A stretch of 30,286 nt of DNA, from positions 1 through 30,286 of the IMG/VR virus record IMGVR_UViG_3300034104_001013; one strand, given 5' to 3'. Below, one piece after another: positions 7,757-14,119 of the stretch. The notes beneath the pieces are model-generated. The model was not told where the DNA came from and did not search any database. It saw only the letters and a program-made list of their open reading frames with translations. Source of the stretch: a virus. A program made the position numbers and the translations under genes. How positions within the stretch are numbered: the stretch's first letter is position 1; each line of letters begins with the position of its first letter.

Positions 7757-7777
7757 AAAGGCACAGTACGGTACACC

Positions 7778-9880
7778 TTAGTTCACCTTTAATTGTGTGA
7801 TTTCGGCATCCAAAAGGTTAAAATGGCTCTTGCCTAAGTCGGTGATGTATAGAATAAATGACCTGTCATTGCCACGGTTTTCTATCCAACCGCCTGCAAC
7901 AAGGTCACTGATTCGCTCCCCAATGGCATCCTTTGAACCAGTAATTCCTTCAGCCACCAATCGCCGTGAAGCGCCTGGATGGTTGTGGATAAACTCGGCA
8001 ACCTCTTTTTGCTTCTTGAACTCTTTGTTGCTCTCTAGCTCGTCCTCAAGTAATGGCACACCAATCACATACTCCATCTGCGCCCTAGTTGAATCAATGG
8101 TGAAAACTGCAGCCTCTTGGGTACGGTCAGACTTTCGCCACATACCTGCAATCTTGCGAACAAAGCCAGGGCGATCTTTAGTAACTCTCATTGTGAGCGT
8201 TCCAGTTCTACCAGGGGCCAAAGCCTCAAGAGGCTCTACAAGATAGGCAGCGCCATCAATGGTTGCTAACTTTGCCTGCCCGCCAATGGCAAACCGCCCC
8301 CGTGTTTCTGCATTTTTGGTGATGTGGTCAATAAGCACAACGGCAGCGCCACTGGCGGTGGCTACTGTTCGTGGAAACAGGCGCATCCAACGGGTGATGG
8401 CATCGTTATCTTTGGACTCGCCACCCCACATTGTCAGGGATTCGGTTACGCCGTCAATGATGATAAGAGTGGCAGATTTTGGCTCAAGGATGGCTTGCCA
8501 ATATGGGTCATCGGCATCCCTAGCACCTTCAGGGCGAATGTAAGAAAAGTATTGCAACAGGTTAGCTCTTGAGACACCTAGCGCCTTGAGCCTATTAACC
8601 ACATCTATTGGGTCGCTCTCAAAATCAATATAAATAACTTTTTTGTCATTCTTCAGACATTCTGCGGTTGCAATTTGAGCAATCCACGACTTACCCGATT
8701 CAGATTCACCATAAATTGAGTGAACGCGACCTTCATAGATCAGGCCATGACCATCTGTACGCTTGAGCAAGGTTGCAATGGGTGCTTGAAATAGTCCATC
8801 AAAGTAATCTTTAAGGCCGATTGGTTTCCAACTAGATTCTTCTTCATTTGAAGGTAGTGCCAAAGGTTCCAAAAGGTTACCTGCAGGCATCAGATTATTG
8901 CTTGAATCAAAAGAATTCAGCGTTTGAGCGCCGTAGCCGAGATTTCGCAAATTGTTGGCTGCTGCCTTGAAGTCTCCACCGTGTTTGGTGGTGGCATAAA
9001 AGGCAAACTTGGAATAAGAGGTTTCAGCATCAAAAATGGTAGATGTTGAGAACACATAGAACTTATCGTTGCCATTGAAATTCGTGGTGGCACTGATGCC
9101 TTCATTCTTGCCTGGTCTGCGCCACACGGTTGATTCACCCTTACGATAAACAACAGTCCAGCCCAAAGGTTGCAATAGTTCTTCCCAACTGGTGCGGGCG
9201 TTATAATCATCGCCAGGGGTGAGAATTCCATCGTGCTTTGCTACAACTTCTTGTTGCAGATTTTCAGCTTTGGGCATCTCATCAAACATTGCAAAGATTG
9301 CGTGCAGTGCTGATCTCTCAAGCATCGTAATTGTTGGGATGGTTTCAATTGAGCCACCTATAAGTGTCCAAGCACCGCCTGAAGGATGAGTGGCACCGCC
9401 ACTTGGCGCGGTGATTGTAAAGCCGCCTTCGCTTCGCGTTTCGGCCCATACATCCACACCGCCGTTTTCACCAGGCTTACGGGCAAGTTTCGTGTTACCT
9501 GGCAATGTGCCATCTGATACCCGATAAAGCCAATGTAAGCCGCCTGATGGTGTTAGTTCCACATAACCGCTATTGAGGCGCTGCCACAAATCGCCAAGCC
9601 CTGAATTATTGGCAATCTCGGCGATCTCAAGGTGCATCTTTTCGGCAACTGCTCGACCTTCAAGTTCAAGCATCTCTAGGTTGCCTGAAACCTTGCCAGT
9701 AATGACACCAATGCCATCAACGCCATCTTTGAACCAAGAAAGTAGTTCATCAGCAATAGGCAGATGCTCTTGAAATCCTTGCCAAGCAAATGCAGGTCGT
9801 TTAGAACCATCATTGGCGGTTGGAACAACAGAAATGCCCTGAGCTAAAAAGCGCAAAGCAATTGGTAATAAGTTACTCAT
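7778..9880 (-). CDS. primase-polymerase / RecA-like helicase replication protein
   Basis: A 700-residue replication protein in three parts. Residues 5-200 form an archaeo-eukaryotic primase-type Prim-Pol domain: acidic motif LEMLELEG (68-75), GGLHWLYR (113-120) and VDVWAE (142-147). Residues 350-590 form a RecA/RepA-like AAA ATPase with Walker A GESESGKSW (391-399), Walker B TLIIIDG (471-477) and VVLIDH (514-519). Residues 625-690 look like a winged helix (GASRRLVAEGITGSKDAIGE). It would prime DNA synthesis and unwind the template. In place of the classic DxD the first acidic motif reads ExE (E72, E74). No separate DNA polymerase gene is visible, so host polymerase is probably recruited. GGGGGAACAA precedes the ATG. 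It overlaps the preceding small zinc gene by 8 bases. Confidence 0.93.
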   Translation of the reverse strand: MSNLLPIALRFLAQGISVVPTANDGSKRPAFAWQGFQEHLPIADELLSWFKDGVDGIGVITGKVSGNLEMLELEGRAVAEKMHLEIAEIANNSGLGDLWQRLNSGYVELTPSGGLHWLYRVSDGTLPGNTKLARKPGENGGVDVWAETRSEGGFTITAPSGGATHPSGGAWTLIGGSIETIPTITMLERSALHAIFAMFDEMPKAENLQQEVVAKHDGILTPGDDYNARTSWEELLQPLGWTVVYRKGESTVWRRPGKNEGISATTNFNGNDKFYVFSTSTIFDAETSYSKFAFYATTKHGGDFKAAANNLRNLGYGAQTLNSFDSSNNLMPAGNLLEPLALPSNEEESSWKPIGLKDYFDGLFQAPIATLLKRTDGHGLIYEGRVHSIYGESESGKSWIAQIATAECLKNDKKVIYIDFESDPIDVVNRLKALGVSRANLLQYFSYIRPEGARDADDPYWQAILEPKSATLIIIDGVTESLTMWGGESKDNDAITRWMRLFPRTVATASGAAVVLIDHITKNAETRGRFAIGGQAKLATIDGAAYLVEPLEALAPGRTGTLTMRVTKDRPGFVRKIAGMWRKSDRTQEAAVFTIDSTRAQMEYVIGVPLLEDELESNKEFKKQKEVAEFIHNHPGASRRLVAEGITGSKDAIGERISDLVAGGWIENRGNDRSFILYITDLGKSHFNLLDAEITQLKVN

Positions 9881-10010
9881 TTGTTCCCCCGATTACATCA
9901 TCAATTAAATTTTCACCCTTGTAGCAGTTGCAAGCAATTAGTTCTAAGCAATCACTGCAGATTGCGTGCGGTCCATCATCGTTTCCACAATTAACGCAGG
10001 AATCAGTCAT
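9873..10010 (-). CDS. cysteine-rich mini-protein (45 aa)
   Basis: Begins MTDSCVNCGN and contains C5/C8, C18/C21 and C27/C29, enough for a small zinc ribbon. It overlaps the methyltransferase C-terminal gene by 8 bases and the primase start by 8 bases. It is one of several tiny cysteine-rich genes in the early region. Function unknown. Confidence 0.65.
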   Translation of the reverse strand: MTDSCVNCGNDDGPHAICSDCLELIACNCYKGENLIDDVIGGTNE

Positions 10011-10410
10011 TTGCCACCATCCGCGAAATAATCCATTCGACAACAGGCACCGCTACCGCATTGCCCATTTGCTTATAGCGGTTTGAATCTGCCTGGCCAT
10101 CGGTCCAGTTGTCAGGAAATCCCTGAAGGCGCTCACATTCAACTGGTGTCAATCTACGCACAATTTCATCATTTGATTTTTGAATTGCTGGAACATTACC
10201 GCCACCAGTTCCCCATCTTTGAATAACTGTTTGCATAATTTCATCACCATAAATGCGCACATCATCAACGCGTGTTCCATCTAAAATCAAAACTGTTGCG
10301 TATGCCTCGCCGTTGTTATCCATTGCGTTCAATGTAGGTGTCACTACCCCTTCAATCCAAGATTCGTAATCTTCATTTGTTTGCGCCCTCTTGCTTTTCA
10401 CAAACCACAT
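10003..10410 (-). CDS. C5-cytosine DNA methyltransferase, C-terminal half (TRD, motifs IX-X)
   Basis: 135 residues from the ATG at 10410, chosen because GGGGG lies six bases upstream; an in-frame ATG at 10434 has no such site. It carries target-recognition-type sequence (TPTLNAMDNNG, RVDDVRIYG, RWGTGGGNVP). Motif IX follows as RRLTPVECERLQGFPDNWT and motif X as RYKQMGNAVAVPVVEWI. These complete the catalytic half encoded at 10507-11133. The two halves are in the same reading frame but separated by three stop codons. They may work as two subunits, as in M.AquI, or the enzyme may be broken. Confidence 0.88.
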   Translation of the reverse strand: MWFVKSKRAQTNEDYESWIEGVVTPTLNAMDNNGEAYATVLILDGTRVDDVRIYGDEIMQTVIQRWGTGGGNVPAIQKSNDEIVRRLTPVECERLQGFPDNWTDGQADSNRYKQMGNAVAVPVVEWIISRMVAND

Positions 10411-10474
10411 CGTGACCCCCTGAAATAAAATCATCCATTGAAATTAACATTTTGCAATTTGGACAAAAACCCAT
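10373..10474 (-). CDS. tiny zinc-finger-like ORF inside the methyltransferase gap (33 aa)
   Basis: Begins MGFCPNCKMLISMDD and has CxxC at residues 4-7 and a further cysteine near residue 25. It occupies the interval between the two methyltransferase halves in another frame and overlaps the start of the second half. It is similar in kind to the other cysteine-rich mini-proteins here, but it is too short to be certain. Confidence 0.4.
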   Translation of the reverse strand: MGFCPNCKMLISMDDFISGGHDVVCEKQEGANK

Positions 10475-10506
10475 TTGATTACTCCAATTCATTGTTGGCA
10501 ACTTTC

Positions 10507-11133
10507 TCAAGCGCTTCTTGAAGCTGAATTGGCAGTGTCTTTTCTCGCCTGCTCGCTCTCCGCAAAATACCTTGCGCGGCTTTCGGGGATAGCCAGTATT
10601 TCTTCAGGTGCTGCCCCTGTGTCTCCAAGACATCCGACAATGAACACTCTACGGCGGCGTTGGGGAACTCCGAAGTGTTGAGCATCAAGTACCCTGTAGG
10701 CAACGCGATACCCGCGTTCGACCAACGCTTCAAGAACAACGGCCATGTCTGCACCGCCGTTGGAGTTAAGTAAACCAGGGACATTTTCAAGGATAAAATT
10801 TTGCGCTCTTGTTTCGTCAAGCAATCGGCAGATTTCCCAGAAAAGTCCTGATCTAGCACCACCCAATCCTGCTCGTTTTCCAGCCACTGATAAATCTTGG
10901 CAGGGGAATCCACCTGTGATGATTCCATTTCTAGGTTCAAAGCCTGCTGCGATAAGTTGTTCACCTGTTACCCCCGATATATCGCCAAAAATTGTTGACT
11001 CAGGAAAATGTCGGCGTAACACATCCTGTGCTTTTTTATCAATCTCAACTGATGCAACTACTTTTACACCATTGCGTTCCAAAGCTAAATCAAAGCCACC
11101 AACACCAGCAAAAAGCGAAACGGCAGTTTTCAC
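10507..11133 (-). CDS. C5-cytosine DNA methyltransferase, N-terminal catalytic half
   Basis: 208 residues with motif I SLFAGVGGFDLALE, motif IV GGFPCQDLSVAGKRAGL (catalytic Cys in PCQ), motif VI ENVPGLL and motif VIII QRRRRVFIVG. It stops right after motif VIII, at the point where the variable region would begin. The start is best placed at GTG 11133, where GTGA overlaps the stop of the upstream zinc-ribbon gene by four bases. An ATG at 11148 would overlap more. Such enzymes methylate phage DNA at cytosine C5, often to evade restriction. Motifs IX and X are on the separate gene at 10003-10410. Confidence 0.92.
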   Translation of the reverse strand: MKTAVSLFAGVGGFDLALERNGVKVVASVEIDKKAQDVLRRHFPESTIFGDISGVTGEQLIAAGFEPRNGIITGGFPCQDLSVAGKRAGLGGARSGLFWEICRLLDETRAQNFILENVPGLLNSNGGADMAVVLEALVERGYRVAYRVLDAQHFGVPQRRRRVFIVGCLGDTGAAPEEILAIPESRARYFAESEQARKDTANSASRSA

Positions 11134-11300
11134 TTGCTGCCACCCCATCCATCACCTTTGAAAATTGTGCCACCCAGCGAATACTTGCGTTGCATTAACT
11201 TCTTCTTGCAACCTTCGCAGATGATTCTTTTTTCATCATCCATTTCAAAAAACACTTCAGCAATATGCCCGCAATCGCAAGTAAATTCATAAAAAGGCAT
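11130..11300 (-). CDS. FmdB-like zinc ribbon mini-protein (56 aa)
   Basis: The sequence opens MPFYEFTCDCGHIAEVFF, then CEGC (29-32), and ends FKGDGWGGSK. This matches the layout of FmdB-type zinc ribbons (MPxYxYxCxxCG, then CxxC, then FKGxGW) with one N-terminal cysteine pair spaced CxC. GGGGGAACAG precedes its ATG. The stop overlaps the methyltransferase GTG by four bases. FmdB proteins are putative regulators; the phage role is unknown. Confidence 0.75.
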   Translation of the reverse strand: MPFYEFTCDCGHIAEVFFEMDDEKRIICEGCKKKLMQRKYSLGGTIFKGDGWGGSK

Positions 11301-11326
11301 CTGTTCCCCCGTTCGTTAAGTCTTGC

Positions 11327-11400
11327 GTGGCGTTGCAGGAATCGAACCTGCAGTTGCATCCCCCGATGCAATCCCTCATCTGTGAACCATCACAACGCCG
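11327..11400 (-). other. tRNA-like element (degenerate tRNA or attP-like tRNA 3' end)
   Basis: Read leftward, the 3' part has a textbook T-arm, GCAGG-TTCGATT-CCTGC, followed by AACGCC. The latter pairs with GGCGTT at the 5' end about 72 bases away, a tRNA-like size. The middle is not canonical: TTGCATC and GATGCAA form a hairpin around GGGG without a proper seven-base anticodon loop with U33, and no standard D-arm can be drawn. Options are a degenerate or unusual phage tRNA, a tRNA-derived structured RNA, or an attP core copied from a host tRNA. No integrase is in the window. Confidence 0.4.
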
Positions 11401-11404
11401 ATCT

Positions 11405-11433
11405 CTTGGGGCAGAAAGGACAAGCACCCCAAG
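11405..11433 (-). other. hairpin after the SSB-like gene
   Basis: A perfect 7-base stem CTTGGGG/CCCCAAG with a 15-base loop begins five bases after the stop of the SSB-like gene and ends just before the tRNA-like element. No U-run follows, so it is unlikely to be a strong intrinsic terminator; RNA processing or mRNA 3'-end protection is possible. Confidence 0.5.
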
Positions 11434-11437
11434 AAGT

Positions 11438-11896
11438 TTAGTTAACTGGTTTTGCTCCCAGTTGTGCCAGCAATGCTTGAACGGCTGGGTCGTTGATGTT
11501 GGCGGCGGCAGGTGCTACCGCAGGTGCTGATGCAACTGCAGGTGCGCCTGCGATAAATGCGTTTGCCTTTGCCACTGCATCAGCATCGCCTGTTGCATCT
11601 ACAAGAATCCACGGCGCAGACTTTCCAGGCTTTGCCGTTCCAGTAGAAATTCTTGCCAATACTTTTTGACCAATCTTGTTTTTCAATGCGTTCTTCAAAG
11701 CTACATTGAAGAACAACACTGATTCGTGATTGAATCCTGTGTCTAGGTCATTGATGCGTACTTCAATTGCATCTGCCTCGCCGTGAACTGTCTGAATACC
11801 TGTTTTGTATTCCAATGGTTCAAGGATGAGCAAGTGTCCGTTCAAATCAGCAACTTTTACCGATTCATTGTTACTGCTAGGTGCTGAAAAAGCCAT
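11438..11896 (-). CDS. SSB-like phage DNA-binding protein
   Basis: 152 residues: VADLNGHLLILEPLEYKTGI, DAIEVRINDLD, SVLFFNVALKNAL and GQKVLARISTGTAKPGKSAP, then PWILVDATGDADAVAKANAF. This beta-rich block resembles the OB-fold-type proteins often annotated as single-strand-binding in actinophages, encoded beside Cas4-like nucleases. The C-terminal third is Ala/Pro-rich and flexible (PAVASAPAVAPAAAN), ending in LLAQLGAKPVN rather than the acidic tip of bacterial SSB. GGGGGAAAG precedes the ATG. Assignment is by family resemblance and neighbourhood (nuclease, primase). Confidence 0.65.
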   Translation of the reverse strand: MAFSAPSSNNESVKVADLNGHLLILEPLEYKTGIQTVHGEADAIEVRINDLDTGFNHESVLFFNVALKNALKNKIGQKVLARISTGTAKPGKSAPWILVDATGDADAVAKANAFIAGAPAVASAPAVAPAAANINDPAVQALLAQLGAKPVN

Positions 11897-11927
11897 TTGG
11901 CTTTCCCCCGTTTCTTTTGGTTTGGTG

Positions 11928-12035
11928 TTAGTTTGTTTCTAACTCTGTTGGTGGTGTGAGTTCAGCCAATTCTTTGGCAATGTCATTGATTGTCTTTGCA
12001 GGAATCCCGCAACCGCAACCGTCACGCTCACACAT
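11928..12035 (-). CDS. tiny cysteine-rich protein (35 aa)
   Basis: Begins MCERDGCGCGIPAKTINDIA, with three or four cysteines in the first nine residues and a helical second half (AKELAELTPPTELETN). The ATG overlaps the stop of the upstream mini-gene by one base (TAATG). No known family. Confidence 0.5.
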   Translation of the reverse strand: MCERDGCGCGIPAKTINDIAKELAELTPPTELETN

Positions 12036-12187
12036 TAAATAACCGCCTTTACGATCTCGCAAGGGTATGCAACATAAGTAGTTAAGGTGCTGCACTCGTT
12101 GCACAATCCGTAATTAGATTTGTGCAATTCTAAAATGTAAGGCACATCATCTGCAGGGTAATGAGCCTTTGTAATGAACTCTTTCAT
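12035..12187 (-). CDS. small CxxC hypothetical protein (50 aa)
   Basis: Begins MKEFITKAHYPADDVPYILE and has CNEC (29-32) and a third Cys at 43. Its ATG is inside the exonuclease stop (ATGA), and GGGGGAG lies directly upstream. It ends by a one-base overlap with the next mini-gene. The overlaps on both sides support expression as part of the recombination operon; the function is unknown. Confidence 0.6.
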   Translation of the reverse strand: MKEFITKAHYPADDVPYILELHKSNYGLCNECSTLTTYVAYPCEIVKAVI

Positions 12188-12927
12188 TTCTCCCCCGTAT
12201 CACCATTGCAGGCAACCGATAAATCAGTGCTAAAAGGTCGGTAATAAGGGCAATACATACACATTCTTGATGGTGTTGCAGGAATCAACGGCCACATCGC
12301 AGGATTTTCCTCAACATCAATTGTTGTCAGCAACGAATAAACTGAATCAAGGCGGGCAAGTGCATCAATTGCTGCCTGCTCGTCATAATCAAACAATTCA
12401 ATGTGCATATCTTCAATGGAACCGCCAGTTGGCAGGTAGATCAGGCCGACTTTGTTAACAGTTACGCCTAATTGTGCTTTGCCGTAACCGTAAAGCTGAA
12501 CCTGTGTGATCTGTTGGCTGGTAGCACCTTCACTGCGCTTGGCTTTGACACCTGCAGGTGAAGTTGTTTTCCAGTCCAAAACATAACCTTTTTCTTTGTC
12601 AAAAAGGTCAATGGTGCCTGAAAGGTTTGCACGAATCTTTACTTTTTGCTCAACCTCATAACGATCAGGAAATGCTGCAAAGATATTTTCCAAAAATGAG
12701 TGGATGGCGGAACCGACATTGGCAGCCCAGGAACCGCCACCCGACTCATTAGCCTTATCCCAATCCAGCAACTTGTAGGCAAGTCTGCGAACACACTCTT
12801 GGCCAACTTCACTTGGTCCGATATAAACCTGTTGGCTTCGCGGTGTCCACTTACTTGCTTCGCTAATTATGCCGCCAAGTTCAACGGCTAACTGTTGTGC
12901 TGGCGAGTTCAAAGGCGTGAAATTCAT
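12184..12927 (-). CDS. Cas4/RecB-like PD-(D/E)XK exonuclease with Fe-S cysteines
   Basis: 247 residues. Motifs: GPSEVGQECVRRLAY (C45), VGSAIHSFLE (H76), LSGTIDLF (D107), YVLDWKTTSP (D118, K120), QITQVQLYGYG (Q143) and C-terminal RMCMYC (C223, C226) with C240. One N-terminal and three C-terminal cysteines around the nuclease core are the Cas4/AddB pattern for a 4Fe-4S cluster. Phage members act as DNA-end exonucleases in replication and recombination. It is flanked by an accessory protein upstream and SSB-like genes downstream; no CRISPR array is present, so an adaptation role is not supported. Confidence 0.88.
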   Translation of the reverse strand: MNFTPLNSPAQQLAVELGGIISEASKWTPRSQQVYIGPSEVGQECVRRLAYKLLDWDKANESGGGSWAANVGSAIHSFLENIFAAFPDRYEVEQKVKIRANLSGTIDLFDKEKGYVLDWKTTSPAGVKAKRSEGATSQQITQVQLYGYGKAQLGVTVNKVGLIYLPTGGSIEDMHIELFDYDEQAAIDALARLDSVYSLLTTIDVEENPAMWPLIPATPSRMCMYCPYYRPFSTDLSVACNGDTGEK

Positions 12928-12930
12928 TTG

Positions 12931-13248
12931 TTAATTGTCCTCGTTCACAATAGAGAATCTGCGGGAAGTAGATACTACCTCAAGAGCCTCTATAACCTGG
13001 GAAGGTAGGATTTCACGAGCGCGTTTAGTATCAAAGCGCCTTGATTCAACAAATGAGTAACGAACAACTGGGCGGTTCAAGAACATCCCAGTTTCGTTAT
13101 CGCCTAATGCTCGCTCAATGTGTGCGCGAGCTACATCTGCAACTTCTTGCAGTTCCTTGATCTTGGCAACGGCAGATTTATACTGCTCCAGCCAAGCGGC
13201 AGTGTTGGCATCAAAATCCACCACGCCTGTTTCTATTTCTACGCTCAT
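12931..13248 (-). CDS. nuclease-associated phage protein (105 aa)
   Basis: The start is placed at ATG 13248 (MSVEIETGVVDFD), preceded by GGGGGTCAAT and lying 11 bases after the previous stop; the longer frame up to 13302 overlaps the transglycosylase gene. Residues 17-55 form a coiled helix (EQYKSAVAKIKELQEVADVA). The C-terminus (RPVVRYSFVESRRFDTKRAR ... VVSTSRRFSIVNEDN) resembles the tail found in or beside YqaJ/Cas4-type phage nucleases. It lies immediately before the exonuclease gene, so a recombination accessory role is likely. Confidence 0.65.
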   Translation of the reverse strand: MSVEIETGVVDFDANTAAWLEQYKSAVAKIKELQEVADVARAHIERALGDNETGMFLNRPVVRYSFVESRRFDTKRAREILPSQVIEALEVVSTSRRFSIVNEDN

Positions 13249-13259
13249 ATTGACCCCCA

Positions 13260-13643
13260 TCAATAGTATGAGTTTTTTAACCAAAAGGCTTTGGCAGCAC
13301 ACGGGCCACCTGAGCCATATTTGCGACCTATGTAGGCCAATGCTGCAATCGTTTGGGCAACAGTAGATTTACTGCGCTTCATTCCAAGATTGCGATAAGT
13401 ACCATCTAACAACTGCCCCACACCTGATGCGGTGCTGGTCGGATTGTCCTTATCTTGCCAAGCGCTTTCTTTTCCCATTACGAATGAAAAGCACTTGAAC
13501 TGTTCGGTTGTAAGTAGCTCACGAGCCACTTCTTTTGCGTTCACCTGCATCAAATGCGGGCGATCTTTGTAAATTACCAATGCAGGTACGGCAGTAGGTG
13601 CCATTATTGCCTGAACTGATAGTGAAGTTCCCACGCTAACCAC
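13260..13643 (-). CDS. exported lytic-transglycosylase-like protein
   Basis: The C-terminal half has a soluble lytic transglycosylase/resuscitation-factor-like pattern: GKESAWQDKDNPTSTASGVG (candidate catalytic E in KES), QLLDGTYRNLGM, IAALAYIGRKYGSGGPCAAK and ending WLKNSYY. It would cut peptidoglycan glycan strands. The GTG at 13643 begins a hydrophobic VVSVGTSLSVQA with no charged n-region and no ribosome site. Extending upstream to an ATT at 13691, seven bases after AAGGAG, gives a complete signal peptide (KRLIRRLALIIVVSVGTSLS). It is not in the lysis cassette, so it may alter the host wall early or be a spare lysin. Confidence 0.75.
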   Translation of the reverse strand: MVSVGTSLSVQAIMAPTAVPALVIYKDRPHLMQVNAKEVARELLTTEQFKCFSFVMGKESAWQDKDNPTSTASGVGQLLDGTYRNLGMKRSKSTVAQTIAALAYIGRKYGSGGPCAAKAFWLKNSYY

Positions 13644-13648
13644 AATGA

Positions 13649-14119
13649 TTAACGCAAGCCTTCGGATGAGTCTTTTGTCTGTTGGTGTAATGGTGCTGCT
13701 CCTTGTTCTGTTGCAGCCAACCTTTGCAATACTCGCTTAACATAGCCAGGCGAAGTATCAAGTTGGGCCGCAATTTCGTTGGCAGAAACCCCTTTTTTAT
13801 GCAATTTCGTAATAGTTAGAGCGATACCTTTGAAGGCATAACTCTTACCATTTGCAATTGCAACGGTATCTCTATCGGCTGGCGTTGAGCCACCCCAAAT
13901 ACCGTAGGGAATCTGTTTTTCTAGTGCGTACTCCAAACACTCCTTTTCGTGAATACAACTTGAGCAAATAGCTTTAAGTTGGTGCAGTCTTTCTGCCTCT
14001 TGTGTGCGGTTATCAGGAAAGAATAAATCCTTGTCCTCAATATCTGCACACTTAGCGTTATCAAATCGTGGTAGATCAACAAAGAACTCAAATTGATTCA
14101 ATGCTTTTCTGCCAACCAT
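13649..14119 (-). CDS. whiB: WhiB-family Fe-S transcription factor
   Basis: 156 residues from ATG 14119 (an in-frame TTG at 14143 is an alternative). It has the WhiB signature: C24, then C52-x2-C55-x5-C61 (ICSSCIHEKEC) for a 4Fe-4S cluster, and GIWGG (73-77). Unlike minimal WhiB proteins it has a further helix-turn-helix-like segment (LHKKGVSANEIAAQLDTSPG, about 106-125, then YVKRVLQRL). WhiB proteins bind the primary sigma factor; mycobacteriophage TM4 WhiB is reported to repress a host whiB gene and to affect superinfection. Here it could steer host or phage transcription. This gene is the best marker of an actinobacterial host. Confidence 0.95.
   Translation of the reverse strand: MVGRKALNQFEFFVDLPRFDNAKCADIEDKDLFFPDNRTQEAERLHQLKAICSSCIHEKECLEYALEKQIPYGIWGGSTPADRDTVAIANGKSYAFKGIALTITKLHKKGVSANEIAAQLDTSPGYVKRVLQRLAATEQGAAPLHQQTKDSSEGLR

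Larger units (their letters stand above)
7638..7777. promoter_or_regulatory. repeat-rich gap beside the primase gene; candidate replication origin or operator
   Basis: A 140-base gap with no gene. It holds two perfect inverted repeats (7675-7696 and 7730-7756) and several further GTACC/GGTAC cores, for example GCGTACCTGTACC near 7641, GTGTACC near 7665, GGTACAGTACG near 7694 and CAGTACGGTACACC at 7764-7777. A nine-base A/T-only spacer sits in the second inverted repeat. Iterated cores plus an A/T-rich stretch next to the replication initiator gene resemble a phage origin; a transcription operator is the alternative. Confidence 0.5.

Noticed and set aside
10479-10964. 161-residue minus-strand open frame overlapping the methyltransferase N-terminal half
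   Set aside because: It lies in a different frame of a gene with all expected C5-methyltransferase motifs and shows no family features itself.
11327-11400. Straight call of a functional tRNA
   Set aside because: The anticodon loop and D-arm cannot be drawn in canonical form, so it is listed only as a tRNA-like element.
12184-12927. CRISPR adaptation Cas4
   Set aside because: The nuclease is Cas4-like in motifs, but no repeats-spacers array or other cas gene is present; such nucleases are common in phage recombination modules.
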